In this document: positions 40,393 to 48,759 of the stretch, in pieces | Position numbering within the stretch: the stretch's first letter is position 1 | Layout: each line of letters opens with the position of its first letter | Source: Melissococcus plutonius ATCC 35311 | GTDB taxonomy: Bacteria; Bacillota; Bacilli; Lactobacillales; Enterococcaceae | Direction of reading: 5' to 3' | Assembly: GCF_000270185.1 (NCBI RefSeq) | Contig: NC_015516.1 | Location: 1,039,001 to 1,103,000, forward strand | Length of the DNA: 64,000 nt | The notes under the pieces: model-generated | What the model was told of the DNA's origin: nothing | Databases searched by the model: none | What the model saw: the letters and a program-made list of their open reading frames with translations, nothing else | Made by a program: the position numbers and the translations under genes

Positions 40393-40827
40393 ATGAATTT
40401 GTCACAAGGAGTTCCAATCTCTATCCAATTGAAAACAGAAGTGAAACAAGCGGAAAAACGTGAGAATTTTTATTTCGATCTGCAAGGACAAATTATTCGC
40501 ATGGGAAATACTTTATATATTCGTTATAAAGAAGAACAAGAAGATGGAGAAACAGCATCAGTGACTATAAAAATCGAGCCAGATGGAAAGATTCAACTGA
40601 TACGTTCGGGTGAATTACATATCCGATTAAAATTTGGGTATCTTGAACATTTAGATACAATTTATCGTACGCCGTATGGGTTACTTCAAATTACAACATT
40701 TACACGAAATTTACGATTTAGCCTAAAAGATCGTCCAGTTTCCGGTTCTATTATGGTTGATTACGATCTACACACACAAGGTGAAAAATTAGGAGAGTAT
40801 CACCTAGAATTAGAATTTACCGCATAA
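40393..40827 (+). CDS. DUF1934 protein (YwiB-like)
   Basis: 144 residues forming one calycin-like beta-barrel domain of the DUF1934 family. Family features include the opening PISIQLKTEVKQ, and LHIRLKFGYLEHLDTIYRTPYG. Usually found next to rpoE, as here. Cytoplasmic and of unknown biochemical function. The ATG follows GGAAGGTG. The rpoE gene begins about 70 bases after its stop. Confidence 0.8.
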   Translation: MNLSQGVPISIQLKTEVKQAEKRENFYFDLQGQIIRMGNTLYIRYKEEQEDGETASVTIKIEPDGKIQLIRSGELHIRLKFGYLEHLDTIYRTPYGLLQITTFTRNLRFSLKDRPVSGSIMVDYDLHTQGEKLGEYHLELEFTA

Positions 40828-40899
40828 TTCTGTAAGAACACATTGATTTTTCCTCTTTATTTTTGTATGATAGAAGATATGTGAAAGGACGTGTACCGT

Positions 40900-41541
40900 T
40901 TGGAAATAAAAGCATTTGACGGATTAAATAAAAAAGAATTATCTATGATTGAAGTAGCACATGCCATTCTAGAACAACGTGGAGATGTAATGGATTTTTC
41001 TGATTTGGTAAATGACATTCAAAATTATTTAGAAACATCTGACAGTGAAATTCGTGATTCTTTAGCACAATTTTATACAGATCTTAACATTGATGGTAGT
41101 TTTATTTCTTTAGGGGATAATCGTTGGGGTCTTCGTTCTTGGTATCCAATTGATTCAATCAATGAAGAGGTCACTCATGGACTTGATGATGACGATGAAG
41201 AAGAAACAATTCGTAGAAGAAAGCGCAAAAAGGTGAATGCCTTTATTATGGATACAGATGATGATGATGCTATCGATTATAATGATGATGATCCAGAAGA
41301 TTCAGAATTAGATGAGAATGATAATGCATTATTTGATGATGACGAAGAAGATGGAGAAATTAAAGCCTATAATTCTGATTTGCAGGAAATTGGTGCTGAT
41401 GCTGATGAAGAAGATGAGTTACCAGAAATTGAAGAAAATCTCTCTATTATTGATGATGAAGAGATCGATCCTGAATTTGATGAAAATGGTGAATATCCAG
41501 ATGAACCTAATGATGAAGGGCCAGATGCATCAGATATATAA
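40900..41541 (+). CDS. rpoE: RNA polymerase delta subunit
   Basis: 213 residues. The N-terminal ~85 residues form the HARE-HTH domain (LSMIEVAHAILEQRG; FYTDLNIDGSFISLGDNRWGLR). The rest is an unstructured, very acidic tail of Asp and Glu. It promotes RNA polymerase recycling and transcript release. The TTG at 40900 is preferred (EIKAFDGLNKKE is the family start), with GAAAGGA upstream; a GTG at 40891 sits too close to that site. In related genomes pyrG follows directly; here phosphoketolase and an accessory island intervene. Confidence 0.93.
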   Translation: MEIKAFDGLNKKELSMIEVAHAILEQRGDVMDFSDLVNDIQNYLETSDSEIRDSLAQFYTDLNIDGSFISLGDNRWGLRSWYPIDSINEEVTHGLDDDDEEETIRRRKRKKVNAFIMDTDDDDAIDYNDDDPEDSELDENDNALFDDDEEDGEIKAYNSDLQEIGADADEEDELPEIEENLSIIDDEEIDPEFDENGEYPDEPNDEGPDASDI

Positions 41542-41552
41542 AATACGAGAAG

Positions 41553-41596
41553 AAAAACTAATGGGAAGCTATCCAGACTTTTCATTAGTTTTTTTA
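41553..41596 (+). terminator. Terminator after rpoE
   Basis: A 16-bp stem including two G-U pairs (41553-41568 with 41578-41593), followed by T7. Confidence 0.75.
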
Positions 41597-41755
41597 TGTT
41601 CATTAATAAAACATTTTTATTTTTAACATAAATTAAAAACTAAAAAATTTTTGACTATAGCTCTTATCTTTTTTGCTATACACCACTTTTGTTTATAATA
41701 ATAGATAGGTGAAAAAGAAATCTATTTTTGTTAGTGAGAAATAGGAGGGGCAATT

Positions 41756-44155
41756 ATGGAAAAAGATAAATACTCTTCAACTGAATATTTGGATAAAATA
41801 GATAAATGGTGGCGGGCAGCAAATTATTTATCTATAGGACAACTGTATTTAAAGGATAATCCATTATTAAAGAGGAAAATTCGCTCAGAAGATGTGAAAT
41901 ATCATCCGATTGGACATTGGGGAACAATCGCAGGTCAGAATTTCATTTATGCTCATTTAAATCGTATTATTAATAAATATGATTTAAATATGTTTTATAT
42001 TGAAGGACCAGGTCATGGTGGGCAAGTTATGGTATCCAATTCTTATCTTGATGGAAGTTATACAGAAATATATCCTGCTGTGACTGAAGATGAGGCTGGA
42101 ATGCAAAAATTATTCAAACGTTTTTCATTTCCTGGTGGTGTTTCCTCTCATGCTGCACCTGAAACACCTGGTTCGATTCATGAAGGTGGAGAACTTGGAT
42201 ATTCACTATCTCATGGCGTAGGAGCTATTTTAGATAATCCTGAAGTCATTTCTGCTGTTGTTATTGGTGATGGAGAGTCAGAAACAGGTCCACTAGCAAC
42301 CTCATGGTTTTCAAATACCTTTATTAATCCAGTAACAGATGGGGCAGTTTTGCCCATTCTACATTTAAATGGTGCAAAAATTGCTAATCCAACGATTTTG
42401 GGTAGAAAATCAGATAAGGAATTAGAACAATATTTCAGAGGAATGGGATGGATTCCCTATTTTGTTGAAGGCAATGATCCTAATCAGATGCATCCACTGA
42501 TGGCTAAAACGCTCGATCAAGTTATTGAAAAAATTCATTCCATTCAGGAAACAGCAAGAAAACAAACTGCTGAAACAGCAAGCATTCAAAAATGGCCGCT
42601 CATTGTTTTACGCACACCGAAAGGTTGGACTGGGCCAAAAGAATGGGACGGAAAACCAATCGAGGTAACGTTTAGAGCTCATCAGGTGCCTATACCAATT
42701 GATCAAGATCACATGGAACATGTCGATCAATTAGTGAACTGGTTAAAATCTTATAAACCTGAAGAATTATTTGATGAAACAGGTAGATTAAACTCTGAAA
42801 TTCGGGCAATTGCTCCAATGAATGATAAACGGATGGCAATGAATCCTATTACAAATGGTGGCATTAATCCTAAACCACTACAAATGCCAGATTGGCGAGA
42901 GTTCGATCTTCATATTTCGAAACCAGGAGAACTTGTTGCTCAAGATATGTTGGAATTTGGTAAAATGGTTGCAGCAATTATAAAGAAAAACCCACAAAAT
43001 TTTCTAATCTTTGGGCCAGATGAAACAAAATCTAATCTCTTAAATGATGCATTTAGTGTAACAAGTCGTCAGTGGTTAGAACCCATCTATGAACCACAAG
43101 ATGAGTGGTTAGCACCAAGCGGTCGAATCATTGATAGCCAGTTATCTGAACATCAAGATGAAGGGATTCTAGAAGGCTATGTGTTAACAGGTAGACATGG
43201 TTTCTTTGCTAGTTATGAAGCATTCATTAGAATTGTTGATTCAATGATTGCTCAACATATTAAATGGATGAGAAAAGCCATGGATTTACCTTGGCGAAAT
43301 GGATATTCATCATTAAATCTAATTGCATCGTCAACTGCTTTTCAGCAAGATCACAATGGTTACACCCATCAAGATCCTGGTATATTATCTCATTTAGCTG
43401 AAAAAGAAGCAGACTTTATTCATGAATATGTTCCAGCAGATACAAATAGTCTATTAGCAGTTATGGATAAGGTATTAAAAAGTCAGGGAAAAGTCAATCT
43501 GGTTATTTCAAGTAAACATCCACGACCCCAATTTTATTCTCCTGAAGAAGCACAAGAATTAGTAAATAGGGGGTTAATGGAGATTGATTGGGCAAGTACA
43601 GTGGCAGAGAATGGCACACCAGAAATTGTCATTGTTGCTGCTGGAACCGAGCCAAATATGGAAGCTCTAGCTGCCATAAATCTAATTAATCAGTCATTTC
43701 CAAAATTGCAATTCCGATTTATTAATGTTGTCGATTTATTAAAATTAAGACATCCAGCAGTTGATTCAAGAGGAATTTCTGAAGTAGAATATAATCATTT
43801 ATTTACGGTAGATAGTCCAATTATATTTGTTTGCCAGGGGTATAGTAGCCTGATTCGTTCACTGTTTTATGATCGAAAGAATCGTCCAGTCTCTATTCAT
43901 AGTTATCAAGAAAATGGTGCGATTACTACTCCTTTTGATATGCGGGTTCTTAACAAAATTGATCGCTATCATTTAGCAAAGGACATTGCTTTAACGGCCT
44001 ATGGTTCTAGAGGAGAAGATTTTGCTAGAGCAATGGATACTATTTTAGAGAAACATAACCAATACATTCGCGAAACAGGAAAAGATTTACCGGAAGTTTT
44101 AAACTGGAAATGGGCACCACTTCATATTTATAACGAAAATATTGAACAAGATTAA
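41756..44155 (+). CDS. xfp: Xylulose-5-phosphate/fructose-6-phosphate phosphoketolase
   Basis: 799 residues, full length. Thiamine-diphosphate enzyme that splits xylulose 5-phosphate or fructose 6-phosphate to acetyl phosphate. Family landmarks are [27 protein letters not shown], the [20 protein letters not shown] segment, and the ThDP motif [16 protein letters not shown]. It gives the cell a heterofermentative route alongside glycolysis. Strong AGGAGGGG ribosome site; monocistronic, with its own terminator. Confidence 0.96.
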   Translation: MEKDKYSSTEYLDKIDKWWRAANYLSIGQLYLKDNPLLKRKIRSEDVKYHPIGHWGTIAGQNFIYAHLNRIINKYDLNMFYIEGPGHGGQVMVSNSYLDGSYTEIYPAVTEDEAGMQKLFKRFSFPGGVSSHAAPETPGSIHEGGELGYSLSHGVGAILDNPEVISAVVIGDGESETGPLATSWFSNTFINPVTDGAVLPILHLNGAKIANPTILGRKSDKELEQYFRGMGWIPYFVEGNDPNQMHPLMAKTLDQVIEKIHSIQETARKQTAETASIQKWPLIVLRTPKGWTGPKEWDGKPIEVTFRAHQVPIPIDQDHMEHVDQLVNWLKSYKPEELFDETGRLNSEIRAIAPMNDKRMAMNPITNGGINPKPLQMPDWREFDLHISKPGELVAQDMLEFGKMVAAIIKKNPQNFLIFGPDETKSNLLNDAFSVTSRQWLEPIYEPQDEWLAPSGRIIDSQLSEHQDEGILEGYVLTGRHGFFASYEAFIRIVDSMIAQHIKWMRKAMDLPWRNGYSSLNLIASSTAFQQDHNGYTHQDPGILSHLAEKEADFIHEYVPADTNSLLAVMDKVLKSQGKVNLVISSKHPRPQFYSPEEAQELVNRGLMEIDWASTVAENGTPEIVIVAAGTEPNMEALAAINLINQSFPKLQFRFINVVDLLKLRHPAVDSRGISEVEYNHLFTVDSPIIFVCQGYSSLIRSLFYDRKNRPVSIHSYQENGAITTPFDMRVLNKIDRYHLAKDIALTAYGSRGEDFARAMDTILEKHNQYIRETGKDLPEVLNWKWAPLHIYNENIEQD

Positions 44156-44157
44156 TT

Positions 44158-44199
44158 AAAGATAAAAGCCTTGTACTAGATACAAGGCTTTTATCTTTA
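44158..44199. terminator. Terminator after xfp
   Basis: A perfect 18-bp stem (44158-44175 with 44181-44198) and a 5-base loop. Its AT-rich ends make it potentially bidirectional. The ~240 bases that follow hold no recognisable gene. Confidence 0.85.
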
Positions 44200-44440
44200 T
44201 TGGTATATTTTTACTAATATAGTTTCTAATTTTTACTGTGTATTTAAATTTTGATATCGTTTACATAAATGATATTGGTTCCTTTTTCATTCCAACAATA
44301 CATGTATATAAATATTTAATCGTATAGAACTATCTTTATAATCTAGTCTATATATTTTTAGTTGAGACTTTTTTATCCAATATAGTAGGGCAATATTTCT
44401 AAGATGATGGGAATCAATTATTTATAGATAGGTGATTACT

Positions 44441-44968
44441 TTAAATATGGGCTTTAAATTTAGCTGGGTTTTCAAATGAGACTAATGGGCTAAAGTGAAT
44501 TTCAATATCTCCTGTTTGATTAAGACCAAAATGGGTGATACATTCCATTTCTTTGCCTGAAGCAACTGAATCCATAGTGTGCTCATTTGCATAAGAATCC
44601 GATTTTTTATTGTCTGATCCATACACATTGACATCAGCACCTACAGGAATATCTTTATCACTATTATTTTTAACTGTATAATAAATCTTTACAAATTATG
44701 CAGGTTTTTTATCATCAAACTCATTTCTTTCATCTGTTAATTCTACATGTTTAAGCGTATATTCCACATCACCAACCTGAACAGTATCACCTATCTTGTA
44801 GAATTTATCAGATTCTTTTTCTTTTGTTTTTGCACTGGATTTTTGTTCTACTTTTTCTCCACCATTATCTGATCTACTAGTAGCAACGCCACCAATAGCG
44901 ATAACTAGAACGACCAATACAATCCAGAACCAAATACGTTTATAAATTGGTTTTTTTACTTTTGCCAT
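44441..44968 (-). pseudogene. Membrane-anchored DUF4352-like protein with premature stop
   Basis: Residues 1-35 form a basic start plus a membrane helix (KKPIYKRIWFWIVLVVLVIA). A charged linker and the start of a DUF4352-type domain follow (FYKIGDTVQVGDVEYTLKHV). TAA at 44696-44698 interrupts the frame after DDKKPA. The same frame continues with FVKIYYTVKNNSDKDIPVGA and runs to TAA 44441-44443, giving ~175 codons in all. The domain is typical of extracellular lipoprotein-like proteins, but no lipobox Cys is present. One base change (AAA or CAA to TAA) would explain the break. Strong AGGAGG site. Confidence 0.75.
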
Positions 44969-45127
44969 GTTAATTTCCTCCTAATATATGTTGGTTATTC
45001 TTTTCGATAGAAAGGTCAAAAGAACGCTCGCTTTATTTTTTCTAAGAGTAATTGAATAATGAGCAACTTTTCAATAAAATACGAATAAACAAAAATTATT
45101 TCATTGTCTAAATCCATTCAGTATGGC

Positions 45128-45531
45128 TTAATTTTTTCGACCAATCGTTGTTTCTTCAATATTGATAGAAAGATTGTCATTACTTTTTTGCATTAAAGTA
45201 TAAATGGCTGCAAGTATTAATAAAATAAATGCTGGAAGTGCAAGTAACATCGTACAAATAAATAATGCACAACCAATTGTACCTAATATATGTCCAACGA
45301 TAGTAATACCTGCTTTTTTTGATTTAAAAATAGCAATGAGATATAAGATAAGACCTATTCCCACCATGATATAAAAGAATGTTGCAATCCCTTGTGTTGA
45401 TCCAGATTTACCATTAAAAGCTTCATCAAAAGCAGATCCTAAAACAACAAACCATGATATAGCTATAAGTATTGTGTTGATAATATCAAATATACCTGCC
45501 CAAATATTAATTTTTAATGTTTTTTTTTCAT
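45128..45531 (-). pseudogene. Small multi-pass membrane protein, frameshifted in an A9 tract after the start codon
   Basis: A perfect GGAGG site 7 bases before ATG 45531 leads into ATG-A9-CATTAA, which stops at once. The -1 frame after the A-run is open for ~130 codons (TLKINIWAGIFDIINTILIA onward, ending at 45128). It encodes about three or four hydrophobic helices: residues ~10-30, 50-65, 75-110. One more A, or -1 slippage on the A9 tract, restores it. An internal ATG at 45367 would give only 79 residues. No family recognised; it lies between the two membrane-anchored proteins of this island. Confidence 0.65.
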
Positions 45532-45544
45532 TTTTAATCCTCCA

Positions 45545-45813
45545 ATTTTATTCTATATAATATATAAAGTCAATAAGGCTAATTTTTATTAGTCTAATTC
45601 ATTCATCATCTACAAAAAAACTAGGGAAATATAAAAAATTATGTTTAGAAATTTTTTATATATAATTATTTTTGATTTTATTACAATAATATGAAAAAAG
45701 TAAAAACAATGAAAACGAAGAATGTTTTTTATCATATTGTTAATAGAAATATTTTAAGATTTTGTCTATTTAAGCGTTATACCAGTTAAAAGAAAAACCA
45801 AGAGATTAATTTT
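45545..45813. other. Intergenic AT-rich stretch
   Basis: Nothing coding was seen. It contains the leader of the small membrane protein gene and the end of the Ltp-family gene. Confidence 0.4.
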
Positions 45814-46350
45814 TTAATCATTTAGATGTTGAATTGCAAAGGCAGCTTCTTCTGAAGTGAATTTTTCACCTGCATCAGATATTAGTTGAGTACGAATAGT
45901 TTCTGGTGACATATTCATTTGATTTTGATAGATCTTAGCCTTTTTTAAAGCGTTATTATTCCAATCCGCCTTAATATTATCAACAGCATATTGGGCAGCT
46001 TGTTCTGAAAATTTTTCACCAACGTTCGAAGTTAATTGATTGTATAGTTTAGCTTTTGACATATTCATTATTTCTACATAAGTTTTTGATTTTTGTAATG
46101 CTGATTTATATTCTGTTGGTAGATTATCTTTCTCGCTTGTTATTGATTTTATTTGGTTTATATCTTTATTCGGTTCAGTTTTTTCGACCTTATTTTCCTC
46201 AACCTGACTTTTTTCAACTTCTTCATTCTCGCTTGCCAGTTGATTGTCATCCTTATTTTCCACTATTCCACCAATCCCACTAACTAGTATAATTAATGCA
46301 AACCAAAACCATACCTGCTTATAAATCGGCTTTTTCACTTTTTCTACCAT
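45814..46350 (-). CDS. Membrane-anchored Ltp-family protein (possible superinfection-exclusion type)
   Basis: 178 residues. The N-terminal anchor (KKPIYKQVWFWFALIILVSG) is nearly the same as that of the DUF4352-like neighbour. A Glu/Lys-rich linker (residues ~35-75) precedes two ~45-residue repeats: SKTYVEIMNMSKAKLYNQLT and AKIYQNQMNMSPETIRTQLI, each followed by a G-EKF-EAA-A segment. Such repeats are the Ltp domain (host cell surface-exposed lipoprotein), best known from phage TP-J34 Ltp, which blocks phage DNA injection. No lipobox Cys. Antiphage activity is inference; chromosomal copies are common and mostly uncharacterised. Confidence 0.75.
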   Translation of the reverse strand: MVEKVKKPIYKQVWFWFALIILVSGIGGIVENKDDNQLASENEEVEKSQVEENKVEKTEPNKDINQIKSITSEKDNLPTEYKSALQKSKTYVEIMNMSKAKLYNQLTSNVGEKFSEQAAQYAVDNIKADWNNNALKKAKIYQNQMNMSPETIRTQLISDAGEKFTSEEAAFAIQHLND

Positions 46351-46384
46351 ATATTCCTCCTAGTAAATGTTATAACGTGTGTAT

Positions 46385-46805
46385 ATGCTACAATATATTT
46401 AAAAATCAGGAAAACTCATAGGTTATACTACCAAACTTTTCATAGTTTTATTTGGATCTTTAGTTCTTTCAATTTTCAAATATTAAAATAGTATTGAATG
46501 CGTTTTAATTATTTTTCATCGTGAATTTTCTAAAAATTTGATGTGTATTTAGAATTCATGCTAATTATTAGTCAATAATTTATTACTAATAAAGTTAGTA
46601 TAGCAGATTTTTTTTCATTTTTGTTAAAAAAATAAAAATAATATCAAATTATCATTGCTTATTGTAATTTATATCAGATAAAGAGGTATATACATGGATT
46701 TTTATTACAAAGTTTATAATAAATAATTTTTAAATGAATGCTTATAATGAATAATATTTAATAGTTATTGTGTTGTCACTTTATAATTGAGTTTGTTACA
46801 AATAG
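46385..46805. other. Intergenic AT-rich region upstream of pyrG
   Basis: About 420 bases without a credible ORF, between the minus-strand Ltp gene and the pyrG promoter. It must contain the promoter of the Ltp gene; none was identified with confidence. Confidence 0.4.
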
Positions 46806-46808
46806 GAC

Positions 46809-46848
46809 TTGACCTATTTGTAATTTGATTGTATTATACTACTTGGGC
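46809..46848 (+). promoter_or_regulatory. pyrG promoter with GGGC start site
   Basis: TTGACC (46809-46814), a 17-base spacer and TATTAT (46832-46837). The start falls 7-8 bases later on GGGC (46845-46848). A transcript beginning GGGC is the known requirement for CTP-sensitive reiterative G addition in Gram-positive pyrG leaders. Confidence 0.8.
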
Positions 46849-46876
46849 ACCATTGAAAAGGTTTAAGAATAATTAG

Positions 46877-46917
46877 GCTCCCTATTCATTTGTTGAATAG
46901 GGAGCTTTTGCTTTTTT
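46877..46917 (+). terminator. CTP-responsive attenuator of pyrG
   Basis: A perfect 12-bp stem starting GCTCCC (46877-46888) and ending GGGAGC (46894-46905), then a T-rich tail. When CTP is low, extra Gs added at the 5' end of the transcript can pair with the C/U-rich 5' arm and prevent termination. The mechanism is established in Bacillus; here it is inferred from matching architecture. Confidence 0.85.
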
Positions 46918-46982
46918 AATGGTCAGAAAGAAATATTGGTTTTGATTCTCCTAATTTAGAATAAGAAAGGGTTTTTTGTTAT

Positions 46983-48599
46983 ATGACAAAATATATTTTT
47001 GTTACAGGTGGCGTAGTTTCTTCTATCGGTAAAGGAATTGTGGCAGCTTCACTTGGTCGTTTATTAAAAAATCGTGGACTAAAAGTAACGATTCAAAAAT
47101 TTGATCCTTATATTAATGTGGATCCTGGAACCATGAGTCCATATCAACATGGTGAAGTATTTGTTACAGATGATGGCGCAGAAACAGATTTGGATCTGGG
47201 ACATTATGAACGTTTTATTGATATTAATCTAAATAAATATTCAAATGTTACAACTGGAAAAATTTATTCAGAAGTTCTACATAAAGAGCGCAAAGGTGAA
47301 TATCTAGGTGCAACAGTTCAGGTAATTCCTCATATTACTAATGAAATCAAAGAAAAAATTATGCGTGCTGCTAAAATGACAGATGCAGATATCATTATTA
47401 CCGAGGTAGGTGGAACGGTTGGAGATATTGAATCATTACCATTTTTAGAAGCTTTACGTCAAATGAAAGCAGACGTAGGTAGTGATAATGTTATGTATAT
47501 CCACACGACATTAATTCCCTATCTAAAAGCAGCGGGAGAAATGAAAACAAAACCTACACAACATAGCGTAAAAGAATTGAGAAGTTTAGGCATTCAACCA
47601 AATATTTTGGTTGTCCGCACAGAATCGCCAATTTCACAAAGCATTAAAGACAAATTAGCACAATTTTGCGATGTAGCAACTGAGGCAGTAATTGAATCTA
47701 GAGATGTAGAAACGCTTTATTCGATTCCTTTGGCATTACAAGCACAAAATATGGATAAAATTGTTTGCGATCATTTGAAATTAGATGTGCCACCAGCAGA
47801 CATGACGGAATGGCAAGCTTTAGAAAAACGTGTATTAAGTTTAAAGAAAAAGACAAAAATTGCTTTAGTTGGTAAGTATATTGAATTGCCAGATGCCTAT
47901 ATTTCAGTTGTTGAGGCGTTGAAACATGCTGGCTTTGTTTTCGACTCAGATATTGAGATGAAATGGGTAGACGCACAATATTTGACAGCTGAAAATGTTG
48001 ATGAACTGCTAGGAGATGCTGATGGGATTCTTGCTCCAGGCGGGTTTGGAGATCGTGGCATTGAAGGAAAGATTGAAGCTATTCACTATGCTCGTGAGAA
48101 TGATCGTCCATTTTTGGGTATTTGTTTAGGTATGCAAATGGCTTGTGTAGAATTTGCACGTAATGTGGTTGGATTAAACGATGCAGGTTCAGCAGAATCT
48201 AATCCAAATATTGAACATAACATTATAGATCTAATGGCAGATCAGTCAGCTATTGAAAATTTAGGTGGAACATTGCGGTTAGGTTTGTACCCATGTAAAT
48301 TAAAGTCGGGAACAAAAACAGCTGAAATTTACGATAACCAAGAAGTAGTCCAAGAACGTCATCGTCATCGCTATGAATTCAATAATGATTATCGTCAATT
48401 ATTTGAAGACAATGGGCTAGTCTTTTCTGGTGTATCTCCAGATAATCGATTAGTTGAAATTGTTGAATTACCAGAGAAGAAATTCTTTGTTGGTTGTCAA
48501 TTTCATCCAGAGTTGATCTCACGACCAAATCGTCCACAACATTTAATTAAGGGATTTGTAAAAGCGGCCGTTGAAATTCGAGATGATAAAAAAGCATAA
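46983..48599 (+). CDS. pyrG: CTP synthase
   Basis: 538 residues. The N-terminal synthetase domain starts [19 protein letters not shown]. The C-terminal glutamine amidotransferase domain has the nucleophile Cys in [11 protein letters not shown] and the catalytic His and Glu in FHPELISRP. It converts UTP to CTP using glutamine. It is the single gene of the transcript, regulated by the attenuator upstream, and ends at a strong terminator. Confidence 0.97.
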   Translation: MTKYIFVTGGVVSSIGKGIVAASLGRLLKNRGLKVTIQKFDPYINVDPGTMSPYQHGEVFVTDDGAETDLDLGHYERFIDINLNKYSNVTTGKIYSEVLHKERKGEYLGATVQVIPHITNEIKEKIMRAAKMTDADIIITEVGGTVGDIESLPFLEALRQMKADVGSDNVMYIHTTLIPYLKAAGEMKTKPTQHSVKELRSLGIQPNILVVRTESPISQSIKDKLAQFCDVATEAVIESRDVETLYSIPLALQAQNMDKIVCDHLKLDVPPADMTEWQALEKRVLSLKKKTKIALVGKYIELPDAYISVVEALKHAGFVFDSDIEMKWVDAQYLTAENVDELLGDADGILAPGGFGDRGIEGKIEAIHYARENDRPFLGICLGMQMACVEFARNVVGLNDAGSAESNPNIEHNIIDLMADQSAIENLGGTLRLGLYPCKLKSGTKTAEIYDNQEVVQERHRHRYEFNNDYRQLFEDNGLVFSGVSPDNRLVEIVELPEKKFFVGCQFHPELISRPNRPQHLIKGFVKAAVEIRDDKKA

Positions 48600-48680
48600 A
48601 ATGTCGGATTTATGCTTTGCTTAAGATTTACTGTGAAAATTATTGAACTAGCTTAAACCAAGACTTTAATTAAATAGTCA

Positions 48681-48720
48681 AAAAAACCTTGAAAGTAATT
48701 TTAACTTTCAAGGTTTTTTT
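48681..48720. terminator. Bidirectional terminator between pyrG and pbp1A
   Basis: A 16-bp stem (48681-48696 with 48704-48719) with A6 and T7 flanks. It serves the converging pyrG and penicillin-binding protein genes. Confidence 0.85.
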
Positions 48721-48759
48721 GCTAGATTTAATTTTGAAATATCAATATTTGTTTACATT

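Noticed and set aside
41367-41626. Open frames on both strands over the rpoE tail
   Set aside because: They are by-products of the repetitive Asp/Glu codons of the delta subunit tail; no ribosome site.
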